This document shows, piece by piece, positions 34,567-43,082 of a DNA stretch of 64,000 nt. The stretch is from Hyphomicrobiales bacterium. GTDB taxonomy: Bacteria > Pseudomonadota > Alphaproteobacteria > Rhizobiales > Rhizobiaceae. How positions within the stretch are numbered: position 1 is the first letter of the stretch; the number at the start of each line of letters is the position of its first letter. A program made the translations under genes and the position numbers. The stretch covers positions 1-64,000 of the forward strand of contig UCKS01000037.1 of the NCBI GenBank assembly GCA_900473045.1. The letters are read 5' to 3'. The notes beneath the pieces were generated by a model. It ran no database searches and had not been told where the DNA came from. It saw only the letters and a program-made list of their open reading frames with translations.

Positions 34567-35594
34567 CTTGTGTCGACGGGTTTGAAGCTGGGTTCGGACA
34601 GGTCATAGAGCCATGGCAGGTCCACGAATGACACTGCCACGATCGACGATATCGCCAGTATCAGCGCCCCGACAAGGCGGCGCGACCGAAACATCCGTTC
34701 GGGCCGTTGCGCGATCGAGTCCTTCAATAGAGATAACCACAAATAGGATGCGAACAGGATCGCAATGAAAGGCAATGCCACTATGTATTCAAGGCGGTAC
34801 TTTGTGAGGAAAACGGCAATGAAGAATGCTGATATCATGGCGTAAAGTAAGCAGGAGACCGTCAGGCTCTCGGCCGTATAGGAACGGAACGATCGACGGT
34901 AGCGCTGGAGCAAATCCACGCCAGCGCTGCTGGAAATATCCCGGTATTCCGACAATCGCTTTGCTCCCATGAGGAAGGCGCCGGCGGCCCAGTAGCCCAA
35001 AAGCAGGCTGCTGGGCGGGAGTGTCACCTGATCAAGCATCGTCCAACCGAGCGTCAATCGGATAGGATTGTTCACGGACTCGGAAATCACATCCAGATAC
35101 GGTACGTCCTTCGAGCGAGCAGGCTTCACGTTGTAGATTAACCCAGAGACAAGAAAGAGGACGGACGTGTAGAAAAACGATGTTCCGACCGTCGCAGCAA
35201 GCAAGAGGCCGGTCACTGCAAACACGGCGTACTCCAGATAAACCAGATGGGGCGACAGCGACAACCGCACGGCGGTGCGCTTGTATTTGGTCGGATGAAA
35301 GGCGTCAAATTCGCGGTCGAGCCATTCGTTGATCACATAGTTCGCCGAAGCGATAGCAATCGCGCTTATGAAGCCGAGGACGATTGCTGCTACGGCGTGG
35401 TCCAGCGGCGGCTGTAGTAAAGTATAGGCAAGAATTATCCCTGGCAGAACGAAGACGTGTTTGCTCGCATGGTCGAAGCGGGCAATCGCCAAATATTCGT
35501 TCAACGTCGCCCGGAGTGGAGCGATGGCAGCAGATGGGTTACAATTGTCAGCCTGCATGTTCTTGCCCTCTGGTTCTTGCGGCGGCTGCGTCAT
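34563..35594 (-). CDS. UbiA-family membrane prenyltransferase
   Basis: A 343-residue protein with about eight or nine helices. The first Asp-rich motif is clear in 'NEWLDREFDAFHPTK' (N-x3-D-x3-D). The second conserved loop 'LDVISESVNNPIRL' has Asp-x3-Glu. 'IYNVKPARSKDVPYLDV' resembles the decaprenyl-phosphate phosphoribosyltransferase branch (DPPR synthase) rather than quinone-type UbiA. With a HAD phosphatase, an FAD oxidase, an aminotransferase and a GT-C protein around it, a role in adding phosphoribose to polyprenyl phosphate is a reasonable hypothesis. It starts four bases after the GT-C-like gene. Confidence 0.8.
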   Translation of the reverse strand: MTQPPQEPEGKNMQADNCNPSAAIAPLRATLNEYLAIARFDHASKHVFVLPGIILAYTLLQPPLDHAVAAIVLGFISAIAIASANYVINEWLDREFDAFHPTKYKRTAVRLSLSPHLVYLEYAVFAVTGLLLAATVGTSFFYTSVLFLVSGLIYNVKPARSKDVPYLDVISESVNNPIRLTLGWTMLDQVTLPPSSLLLGYWAAGAFLMGAKRLSEYRDISSSAGVDLLQRYRRSFRSYTAESLTVSCLLYAMISAFFIAVFLTKYRLEYIVALPFIAILFASYLWLSLLKDSIAQRPERMFRSRRLVGALILAISSIVAVSFVDLPWLYDLSEPSFKPVDTR

Positions 35595-35598
35595 GGCT

Positions 35599-37164
35599 TC
35601 AGTTTTCGTCGTTCATTTTGGGTATTGTGTAGATACGGCCGTCTGCCTCGGTCGCGACGTTGACGAGTGACAGGCGCTGTTTCAGATCCGCCTCGGTGAC
35701 GAGATAGAAGCGCCAGTCAAAGGCGTCTAAAAACGCGACATAGGAATGCTCCTCCGCGAGTTTGTTGCGCAACGTCTGCAACTGCATCTCGAATGGATTG
35801 GTCGGGTCGTCGAGGCCCGTACGCTGCCGGATCACTTCAGGAAGAATGTGGGTTTTCCGGCGCAGCACATAGGCGATAAGATCGTCGCCATTGCTATAAA
35901 TAGATGCATCCGCCGGCAGATGTCGCAGCGCTTCGACGATCGGGGAATTCTGCCATTCGAGGCTGGCAAAGCCGATCCCCAAGCGATACGCCTCGGCCGA
36001 TCGCACAGACGTCCGGACCACATGGCTGCCGAGCACCAGAACGGCAACGCAAACAACTCCATGATGGAGCAGTTTCATCAACCCCTTTTCGTTTCTGACA
36101 TGAGCCAGAACGATAGTCACCATAAGGACAGTCGTCACGTAAGCCGGAAAAGCGTAGCGCCCGGTCAAGGACAAATTCGCTTCGGCCGATGTTGAGAGAA
36201 CCATGAAACCCATGTAGAAGACGAAAAAAAGTGCAAGAAGAGTAGGCAGCAGGGCGTCAACGACCTTGGTCTCACGCACATGCTGCAGCATTTTCTGGGC
36301 CTGAAAGACGATCATGCAGACCACAGCCAGAAAGAATGTGCCAAGCAGGGCGAGACGGGCTGCGAACGGCACTTGGTCGGGCAGCAACCACGCCGTTAGT
36401 GCAGTCAAGCTCGTCATCCATTCCCTGGCTCCCATGTTGCCGTAGAATGCCAGCTCACGGCCAACAGAACGGCCGACCATAATGTGGCTCATCACCGCCC
36501 AGCACAGGAAGATCGCTGCGCTCACCAACGCGAAAACAGCCACGTCGCCGAAACGGCGTGCCAACGCATGCCGTGGAACGAGAAGAAGGCATATCGCAAT
36601 CGCCGTACCAAGTGGTGGAGCCGTAAACCGCGCAAGGGTTGCAAGGCCGAGTGCAACAGCGCTTGCCTTCAACCATGCTCTGTCGTCGGTCTCCAGATAG
36701 AAAAGCAAAGCAAGCACGGTCAGCAGAAGGAAAAACAGGAACGGGGGCTCCGACATCGCGATCGAATGAAATGTTACGAACTGAGGGGAGAGAGTGGTGA
36801 TCGCTGTGCCAACCGCGGCATAGACATAAATGCGGGTGGCGCGCACCAGCAAATGCCAGATCAGAACCGTGTTCGCACACACGAAAAACAACCCGATCGC
36901 CTTTGCACCGTCATTGAGATCGGCTCCGGTGAATGAAGCCAGCATTAGCAACCATGGATAGAGCGGTGCATCGTAGGGGCGCTCGCTGATCCCCATGTAG
37001 CGTACGCTGTCTGGATATATTCCGATGCCGTGGCGGGTGTTGATGATGAACAGAAGGGCCGACAACAGGGCAAAGAAGGCCCCGCCGCGCCAGTAAAGTC
37101 GCCGGCTCAGATCAATGACTGGTGAACGTATGGTATCTGTCGAATCGAGGATGCGAGCATACAT
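35599..37164 (-). CDS. GT-C type (family 39-like) membrane glycosyltransferase-like protein
   Basis: A 521-residue polytopic protein with about ten to twelve helices and a soluble C-terminal part. The first periplasmic loop has 'GIYPDSVRYMGISERPYDA', with the acidic residue typical for GT-C enzymes that take sugar from polyprenyl phosphate donors, followed by 'PLYPWLLMLAS'. The C-terminal region ('YSNGDDLIAYVLRRKTHILP', 'VAFLDAFDWRFYLV') is soluble and may bind acceptor. The gene sits between an aminotransferase (35-base gap) and UbiA (4-base gap). The natural reading is that it transfers the product of the pathway on the outer face of the membrane. Confidence 0.7.
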   Translation of the reverse strand: MYARILDSTDTIRSPVIDLSRRLYWRGGAFFALLSALLFIINTRHGIGIYPDSVRYMGISERPYDAPLYPWLLMLASFTGADLNDGAKAIGLFFVCANTVLIWHLLVRATRIYVYAAVGTAITTLSPQFVTFHSIAMSEPPFLFFLLLTVLALLFYLETDDRAWLKASAVALGLATLARFTAPPLGTAIAICLLLVPRHALARRFGDVAVFALVSAAIFLCWAVMSHIMVGRSVGRELAFYGNMGAREWMTSLTALTAWLLPDQVPFAARLALLGTFFLAVVCMIVFQAQKMLQHVRETKVVDALLPTLLALFFVFYMGFMVLSTSAEANLSLTGRYAFPAYVTTVLMVTIVLAHVRNEKGLMKLLHHGVVCVAVLVLGSHVVRTSVRSAEAYRLGIGFASLEWQNSPIVEALRHLPADASIYSNGDDLIAYVLRRKTHILPEVIRQRTGLDDPTNPFEMQLQTLRNKLAEEHSYVAFLDAFDWRFYLVTEADLKQRLSLVNVATEADGRIYTIPKMNDEN

Positions 37165-37199
37165 GGTCAGGTCCCCATCTCAGACGATGTCGGCGCAGT

Positions 37200-38684
37200 T
37201 CAAATGATGTCACGAAAGACGCGTTTAATGTTTTTTGCAACGAAACGAACGGTCGCATCGCCGATGCCACGGGAAAGGATTTCATCGAGCGCCGCGATGA
37301 GCTTGTCGATCTGCTCTTCCCGCACAATAAAAGGCGGCATGAAATGCAAGATGTCGCGTGCGCCCGGCTGGAAGTGCACCAGAATGGCGTGGCGGTCGTA
37401 CAGCTCACGGACGAGGGCGCCAATCAATACCGTCTGGTAGGTCTGAAACAGCGGATTTTTGCTGACATCCACTAGTTTTTCGGCCAGTTCCTGATGAAAA
37501 TTCAAACGGATCGCCTGAAACATGCCTCGTCCGCGCACATCTAGAATCTGCTTCGGATGCTTTGCCTTCAGCGCATGAAGCCCCTTGGACAGATAATCAC
37601 CCATCCTCTCGGCGTTTTCGATCAGTCTTTCATCCTGCAGAATATTCAGCGTTTCGATCGCAACTGCGCAGCTTTCTCCAAGTCCGCTGAAGCTTGAACT
37701 GTGCAGATTGCAATCCTGTTTGTTGCCGTAGGCGCGGTCAAACAAGGCCTGCGAGGTCACCATCGCAGCGACCTCCCGCTTTCCACCGCCCAAGGTCTTT
37801 GCAAGGGTCACGATGTCGGGAACGACATTCTCGTGCTGGAAAGCGCAGAACCTGCCGCTGCGTCCCATGCCAACTTTGACTTCATCAAAGATGGAAAGGA
37901 TGTCGTTGTCCCGGCAGAGCTGAACGAAGTCGGTCAGATAACCTGCTGGAGGAATCTCGCAAGAGGTGCCTCGGATCGTTTCGACCATCGCGGCAATGAT
38001 GGAGTTGTCGCCGCGACCACCCGTCTCAATCTTGATCGCTTCCCGCATGGCATTGATATCGCCATATTGGATGTAGATGACGTTTTCCTTTGGCACGCCC
38101 AGGAGGAATCCGGATTGCACATCTGTCGCCGTAGTTAGGGACAGCGCCCCGTGGGTCTTGCCGTGGAACGCACCCCGCATACAGAGAAATTTGGTCTTCC
38201 GGTTTGGTGTCTGCACGCGTTCGCTCAGTTTCATGGCCGCCTCGTTCGCCTCCGCGCCAGACACGGCGAGGAACGAGACGTTGAGCGGCTCGGGCAGGAA
38301 CTGGGATAGATTGTAGGCAAGCGCGCCCTGCAATTTATGCGGCGCAATCTTGATGCAATCGATCACCTTTCGCTCGTGACATTTGCGCTCGGCCTCGATA
38401 ATGCGGGGGTGATTGTGACCAAGTCCCAGAACTCCAAGACCAGCGGAAAAATCGAGCAGAGTCCTGCCATCGTTCAGCCAGATTTCGACGCCCTGTGCGC
38501 CTCGGATATCCATATCCTTCAAACCAAGAATATCGAAGAGTTGGAGCATGTATTTATTCAAATGTTGCGAATAAAAGTTGTTCGCAACCGCATTATCGAG
38601 GTCAAGGCACTGATCGAGAGAGAGCAACGACCGCGCTTTATTTTCGAAGTTGTCCACTACAACGGCTGTCAGCATCGCAGTCAC
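37200..38684 (-). CDS. Class III PLP-dependent aminotransferase
   Basis: A 494-residue aminotransferase, first gene of the operon. The fold-type I core shows 'FSAGLGVLGLGHNHPRII', 'VSGAEANEAAMKL', 'RGAFHGKTHGALS', 'FDEVKVGMGRSGRF' (Asp binds the pyridine nitrogen; Lys stands where Gln is usual) and the Schiff-base Lys in 'TLAKTLGGGKREVAAMV'. About 55 N-terminal residues precede the core. A GTG start at 38684 has GGAG nine bases ahead; the ATG three codons on lies too far. The context, rather than resemblance, suggests amination of an oxidised sugar or polyol, with the GMC enzyme making the keto group. Confidence 0.85.
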   Translation of the reverse strand: MTAMLTAVVVDNFENKARSLLSLDQCLDLDNAVANNFYSQHLNKYMLQLFDILGLKDMDIRGAQGVEIWLNDGRTLLDFSAGLGVLGLGHNHPRIIEAERKCHERKVIDCIKIAPHKLQGALAYNLSQFLPEPLNVSFLAVSGAEANEAAMKLSERVQTPNRKTKFLCMRGAFHGKTHGALSLTTATDVQSGFLLGVPKENVIYIQYGDINAMREAIKIETGGRGDNSIIAAMVETIRGTSCEIPPAGYLTDFVQLCRDNDILSIFDEVKVGMGRSGRFCAFQHENVVPDIVTLAKTLGGGKREVAAMVTSQALFDRAYGNKQDCNLHSSSFSGLGESCAVAIETLNILQDERLIENAERMGDYLSKGLHALKAKHPKQILDVRGRGMFQAIRLNFHQELAEKLVDVSKNPLFQTYQTVLIGALVRELYDRHAILVHFQPGARDILHFMPPFIVREEQIDKLIAALDEILSRGIGDATVRFVAKNIKRVFRDII

Positions 38685-39099
38685 AATGTTTCGCTCCTCA
38701 CAAATCTCTGAATTAGAGTTTTATAACATGCGCGTCGGTACGCCGCCATTTAACGAATGATATATATGCTCGGCGATTTTGCCATTTGAGAAGCAGAGGT
38801 TATTGCAGGATGTTGGTACCCGCGAGGCTGCGAGATCGTGGCAACGAGGGTTGCGAACTGTTTGGGGATCGGCAATTTGACATTGTCAGAGTCTTGCAGT
38901 TGGGCTTGCACCATATGAATCATCTCGACGCCAGCCAATGTTGACCCGCGTATCCTAAAAAGAGCCCTGAAGCCGTCGATCGGTCTGACACGCCGCTTTA
39001 TCCGCCGGGGATCTTACTCGATGATCGTTCAGATTCCCATCTTTGGCCCATCATCCGTTGGAATTACCTGCTGCAAAGACTATGTAGTGATAGGAGGTT
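38685..39099. other. Intergenic region between the aminotransferase and the cytochrome remnant
   Basis: It includes the promoter region of the aminotransferase operon. A minus-strand frame at 38750-38938 has no recognised family. Nothing else can be supported. Confidence 0.35.
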
Positions 39100-39880
39100 T
39101 TCGGGTCGGCGAAGGGCGCTTCCCGAAAGGGCCGAGCGCCTTCGCACGAACGGCGGGGGCAGCCAGGCCGGGGTTCCTGCAGCACGGGGGCGGTATCGCG
39201 CTGAGGGGCTTGGCCACTGCGGAAGCTGTCATCGCCCCGCAACGTCCTCGGGGCGGAAAACACAGACGATCATTTGGCGACGGCGAGGCAGAGGGCTGGC
39301 AGGCCTACGCCATCAATGCCGAATCGAAAGCTCCCGTGCCGTGGACGGCGGAGAGCCTGAGGTTTTAACTCCGCAACGGATGGCGTGAACTGCAAGGTGT
39401 CTCACGCGGTCCGATGGCCGAAGTGACGGGTAATCTTAGACTGTTGGTGGATAGCGATGTTTCTGCGATTGCAACCTATGTCGCTCCCATCATGCGCGAG
39501 CTAGATCTTGTGCGCAGTCGCAGCGGTTAGGCGCTCGCACAGGAATTCGAGAGCACAGCTCCTGCCGTTGCGACGGCAGACAGCCAGTCAGTCGCCGGAG
39601 CTACGTCGAACGCTCAAGGTCCCGGCGATGCTCTCTACCAGGCGGCCTCCGCCACCTGTAACGAGAGAAGCGGTCGCCAGCCTTTCGGTAGGCTCGACTT
39701 CCGGCTGAGTATAGCCACACCGAATCCGCAGAACATTGTCAATGTGACGCTGTTCGGGTTGCCGCCAGCCGATGGAGAAGCGAGCGCGATCATGCCTGGA
39801 TTTGCGCCGACGCTCCCGGATACTTAGATGCCGACCCTAATTTCCTACATGCGTCAGCGGTTTTCCGGCGGGTAGATGTC
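39100..39880 (+). pseudogene. Decayed multi-haem cytochrome c (dehydrogenase subunit)
   Basis: Pieces of one gene can be read in order across frames: 'RGRYRAEGLGHCGSCH' (haem motif CGSCH, 39170-39225), 'GWQAYAINAESKAPVPWTAE', a TAA in 'LRF-stop-LRNGWRELQGVS', 'RGPMAEVTGNLRLLVDSDVS', then 'GDALYQAASATCNERSGRQP' where a second CATCH-type haem motif has been lost (SATCN), 'IVNVTLFGLPPADGEASAIM' and 'LISYMRQRFSG'. This is the layout of membrane-bound cytochrome c subunits of molybdenum hydroxylases or alcohol dehydrogenases. At least one frameshift, one nonsense change and loss of haem ligands make it non-functional. No intact catalytic subunit is nearby. Confidence 0.65.
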
Positions 39881-39884
39881 GCCA

Positions 39885-40045
39885 CGATGGTGGCAACGAC
39901 CCGGTCCGGCGAGCACACCGTGATCAGCCTAGATTTCCGGCGATACCGCTTTTCGAAGATTTCCGGTAAATCGAGGCGCTGGCGGTCATTCAAGGTATGG
40001 GTTCCCCAGTCATCCAACACCAGCTGCAGATTCTGATGAAGCCGC
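39885..40045 (-). mobile_element. istB: IS21-family istB remnant (middle part)
   Basis: The minus strand encodes 'LQLVLDDWGTHTLNDRQRLD' and 'LPEIFEKRYRRKSRLIT', matching the Walker B and following region of IstB helper ATPases (LxLDDWG...DLLEIxEDRYxRxSTLIT). Sequence beyond is scrambled. No start or end remains. The piece abuts the cytochrome remnant. Confidence 0.6.
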
Positions 40046-40052
40046 CCCTTTG

Positions 40053-40100
40053 TTCCGAGATGATTGCGCCCCCGGGATTCCGGGATGATTTCTTGCCCCC
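40053..40100. repeat. IS21-type terminal internal repeats
   Basis: Two copies of TTCCGRGATGATT-N2/4-GCCCCC (40053-40073 and 40078-40100) lie next to each other. Repeats of this kind are found in the ends of IS21 elements, where they follow istB. They support the neighbouring istB remnants. Confidence 0.5.
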
Positions 40101-40133
40101 TTGAGGCTGGGGTCCTGCTGGTCTTGATTGTTG

Positions 40134-40262
40134 TCAGTCGTTGATCGTCAGGAGTGAAGATTTAAAGGTTTGATTTCGCCGTAAGCTTTCCCCTGACAGA
40201 TCGATATGGTGTGCGTTGTGTCCAAGGCGATCGAGGATGGCATCGGCGTAGGTCGGATTTGC
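40134..40262 (-). mobile_element. istB: IS21-family istB remnant (C-terminal part)
   Basis: The minus strand reads 'ANPTYADAILDRLGHNAHHI' and 'DLSGESLRRNQ' before a stop at 40134-40136, the standard C-terminus of IstB. Since this C-terminal part lies upstream (in the direction of transcription) of the middle part at 39885-40045, the two come from different copies or a rearranged element. Confidence 0.65.
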
Positions 40263-40270
40263 GCAGCGCT

Positions 40271-40570
40271 TGCCAAATCCTCGACGATCTTTCGAAAACC
40301 AGCCTTCACGGCGTCGACCTGGGGATCGCGCTCCATTATGGTGTATTCAGTTATGGCAATATTGGCTCTGGCCGTCGTCTCGATTTCACCCTTATCGGCC
40401 TCGACGTAAACATGCTGAGCAGAATCCGAGGTACTTGCGGGGACTTGAAGCTTCCCTTGTTGATGTCCCAGGTTGTTTAGCGAAGCAGTGGAGTCGTCGA
40501 CCGATTTCGAAGGGAGCTATCGTTTGAAGGGTTTCCAAGATCCCATAGATATATACACCAGCCGTCAACT
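40271..40570 (+). pseudogene. C-terminal fragment of a class III adenylate cyclase
   Basis: The frame reads 'LHGVDLGIALHYGVFSYGNI' and 'GSGRRLDFTLIGLDVNMLSR', the end of the class III cyclase catalytic domain (family pattern: HYGxxxYGNIGSxxRLDFTxIGxxVN). A TAG at 40478 interrupts, after which 'DRFRRELSFEGF' continues the family tail. The N-terminal part is missing at the IS21 junction, so the gene was probably cut by the element. Confidence 0.65.
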
Positions 40571-41184
40571 GGCCGGATAAAGACGGAATAGGTTTTATGG
40601 AGCGAGCATAGCAGATAGGTTTAATAATCTGAGGGATCGTCGGTATGGGAATTACGTCAATGGTCGGCGGGAGCCGGACCTACTAAGAGCTTTGGGGGTC
40701 GGCGTCAACGAACTGGCGGCTTCGACAGTTGAAAAAAAGGAACTGTAAGTAAAGAGCATCTATTTCAAGAACGCATCGAGTCTGCTCCGCGAACTCCTGG
40801 CGATTAATGGTCGAAGTATTTGCAGTTGCCCGCAGCCACGCATGAACGACTCAAGCCGGTCGTCACTCGGCAAGTTGATCGCCTTGAGCCATATCGAGCC
40901 ATAGACACGTCGCGCCGACCACCGCGCGAAGGTGGACGCAATGGAACGTTAAGCGGAGGTCCGAGGCTGTTGCGATGGAGTAGGCCAAAAATGTCGCCGT
41001 TTGCGACACGGATCCTGTTAACTGCATTTCATCCTGCCGCTCTGGCAGATCGATGGGGCTGTCCAAGCCCATTGCCTCGCCCAACTCAAATTTGAGCTCC
41101 AACCTTTTGCCAGCGTTCCGACCTCAAGCCAGACGGTTTCCACGTCCTGTAGTGCACGCTGGAGTAAACGCGCATCTTCAGTTC
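40571..41184. other. Non-coding or decayed region
   Basis: No gene that I can support. Frames such as 40616-40750 ('FNNLRDRRYGNYVNGRREPD...') look like protein remnants but match no family known to me. It lies 3' of the siderophore operon and completes the zone of IS-associated decay. Confidence 0.35.
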
Positions 41185-42249
41185 TTACCTGAGGCTACGT
41201 TCCCAGTACCACGCTACGTACATTTTCCTGTGGTCATGCAGCCTGCCCTTGAGAACAGACCGGATGGCACGGATGTCGTTCTTCTCGCAGGCCGCCCAGA
41301 CGAACGTTTCCTCATCGATGGACGCAATAGCAGCTGTGGCTTGCGACAGGAGAAGACGGTCTTGGCGATCCGGATAATGACACCGGTGCAGCCAGCTGAC
41401 CTCCAGCGTCCCATGTGTCGGAAGCGGCTGTTCCTCTGCCTCATTCTCGATTTCGATGATGGCGCGCATGTGCGTGCCCGCAGGGACTTCGGCTGCGATA
41501 CGGGCGATGGCCGGCAGTGCGCTTTCGTCGCCGATCAAAACGATGGTCTGTGCGGACGGCAGACAGCCGCCGCCTGGGCCTAGAAGCGCCGCCCTGTCTC
41601 CGATCCGGGCGTCGCGTGCAAAGTCAGCACCCCGCGTGGATATACCAGGCATCGGATGCTGCAGGAAGTCGATCCAGATTTCCCCGCGCTCGATATCGAT
41701 GGCGCGGATCGTGTAGACCCGAACAAGGAGCTCGTCTTGCCCTTCCGGCCATGCGATACGCCCATCCTCGCGAAAGCCCGGCCAGACCGGCGGCCTGCCA
41801 TTCGGCGGAACCAGCAGGCGGACATGCATATCGCCACCTGCAAAAGGCGTGATATCGGCGCAGGAAAAGATAACCCGGCGCATGTTCGGGGTTACATTTT
41901 CAGCGGAAACCACTGTTATCTCATGAAGATTCGGCAGGGCCGGCAAAGATGATAGCGGCGTCCAGTTCAACTCCAGCGGCTCGTCGCCGGCAAAGTAAAA
42001 AAGATGCTCCGCGATATCAGTACGGGCCGCCTGAAGTGCCTCCAGCGTCGAACAATCCAGCTCGATCAGCAATGTCCCATTGTCTGCACGAATTCTGACG
42101 ATGCTGGTCTTGCTCCGCAAAATCGCCAGATGATTGTTTCGCTCGACGTCGGCATGCTCGATGAAATGCTCGCAGATTTCGTCCAGCATATGATCGGTAC
42201 TCGCGGGGATAGCGATACCCGAGAGCTTGAATGATGGAATGGCATTCAT
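41185..42249 (-). CDS. DUF2218 plus siderophore-interacting protein (ferric-siderophore reductase)
   Basis: A 354-residue cytoplasmic flavoprotein. Residues about 10-95 form a DUF2218 domain ('HMLDEICEHFIEHADVERNN', 'LLIELDCSTLEALQAARTDI'), which often precedes this family. The FAD-binding barrel contains 'MRRVIFSCADITPFAGGDMH', 'HVRLLVPPNGRPP' and 'VYTIRAID'; the NAD(P)H-binding half has 'GPGGGCLPSAQTIVLIGDES' and 'ALPAIARI', ending 'VAWYWERSLR'. It would reduce imported ferric siderophore to release iron. It is the last gene of the minus-strand operon and overlaps the ATPase by ATGA. Confidence 0.9.
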   Translation of the reverse strand: MNAIPSFKLSGIAIPASTDHMLDEICEHFIEHADVERNNHLAILRSKTSIVRIRADNGTLLIELDCSTLEALQAARTDIAEHLFYFAGDEPLELNWTPLSSLPALPNLHEITVVSAENVTPNMRRVIFSCADITPFAGGDMHVRLLVPPNGRPPVWPGFREDGRIAWPEGQDELLVRVYTIRAIDIERGEIWIDFLQHPMPGISTRGADFARDARIGDRAALLGPGGGCLPSAQTIVLIGDESALPAIARIAAEVPAGTHMRAIIEIENEAEEQPLPTHGTLEVSWLHRCHYPDRQDRLLLSQATAAIASIDEETFVWAACEKNDIRAIRSVLKGRLHDHRKMYVAWYWERSLR

Positions 42250-43082
42250 AGGCGCGTCTCCTTTTGCGCCGTCGCGGGCGCATTGCTGGCCATCCGGTGG
42301 CGGCCAATCGGCAACATGATTGGCCGGGCGGAAATGGGATCGATCATGATGCGGCTTTCCAATCCGAAGACCTGCCGGACCATGTCCTGCGTCAGCACAT
42401 CTTCCGGCGTGCCGAAGGCGTGAACGCGCCCGTCCGCCATGGCGACGAGATAATCCGCATAGCGTGCTGCCAGATTGAGATCATGCAGAACCATCACCAC
42501 CGTCGTGCCGCGCGCCTGGTTCAAATCCGTCAGGAGATCGAGCACCTCGATCTGGTGATTGATGTCCAGGAAGGTCGTCGGCTCGTCGAGCAGCAGGATG
42601 TCGGTGCCTTGGGCGAGCGCCATGGCGATCCAGACGCGCTGGCGCTGACCCCCGGAAAGCTCATCGACCGGCCGCTCGGCAAGATCGAAGGTTTTGGTGG
42701 CCGCAAGCGCGCTGTACACGGCTTCGTCGTCCTGCCGCGTCGAGCGGGAAAACAGGCGCTGGTGCGGGTGCCTGCCGCGGCTGACGAGATCGGCAACGGC
42801 AATCCCTTCCGGCGCCACTGGTGACTGCGGCAACAGACCCAATGTCCTGGCAAGTTCCCGCGAGGGTGTGTGGTGGACGGACTTGCCGTCCAGGAGCACC
42901 TGTCCCTGTTTGGGCGAAATCAGGCGCGACATGGTGCGCAGCAGCGTGGACTTACCGCAGGCATTGGCGCCGACGATCACGGTGATCTTTCCCGCAGGGA
43001 TCGTCAGGTCGAGATCCCGCAGGATTTCCCGATCGTCATAGCCAGCCGAAAGCCCGCTGGCGGCGAGGGAATGAACAGTCAC
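42246..43082 (-). CDS. Ferric-siderophore ABC transporter ATP-binding protein (FecE/FepC-like)
   Basis: A 278-residue ATPase. Walker A 'GANACGKSTLLRTMS', Q-loop region 'LGLLPQSPVAPEG', signature 'ELSGGQRQRVWIAMALAQG', Walker B 'DILLLDEPTTFLD' and the switch His 'VVMVLHDLNLAARYAD' are all present. The 'SRGRHPHQRLF' segment is typical for iron-siderophore importers. It powers the two permeases encoded just upstream. ATGA overlaps on both sides show tight coupling. The last residues after 'MLPIGRHRM' are extra and polar. Confidence 0.9.
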   Translation of the reverse strand: MTVHSLAASGLSAGYDDREILRDLDLTIPAGKITVIVGANACGKSTLLRTMSRLISPKQGQVLLDGKSVHHTPSRELARTLGLLPQSPVAPEGIAVADLVSRGRHPHQRLFSRSTRQDDEAVYSALAATKTFDLAERPVDELSGGQRQRVWIAMALAQGTDILLLDEPTTFLDINHQIEVLDLLTDLNQARGTTVVMVLHDLNLAARYADYLVAMADGRVHAFGTPEDVLTQDMVRQVFGLESRIMIDPISARPIMLPIGRHRMASNAPATAQKETRL

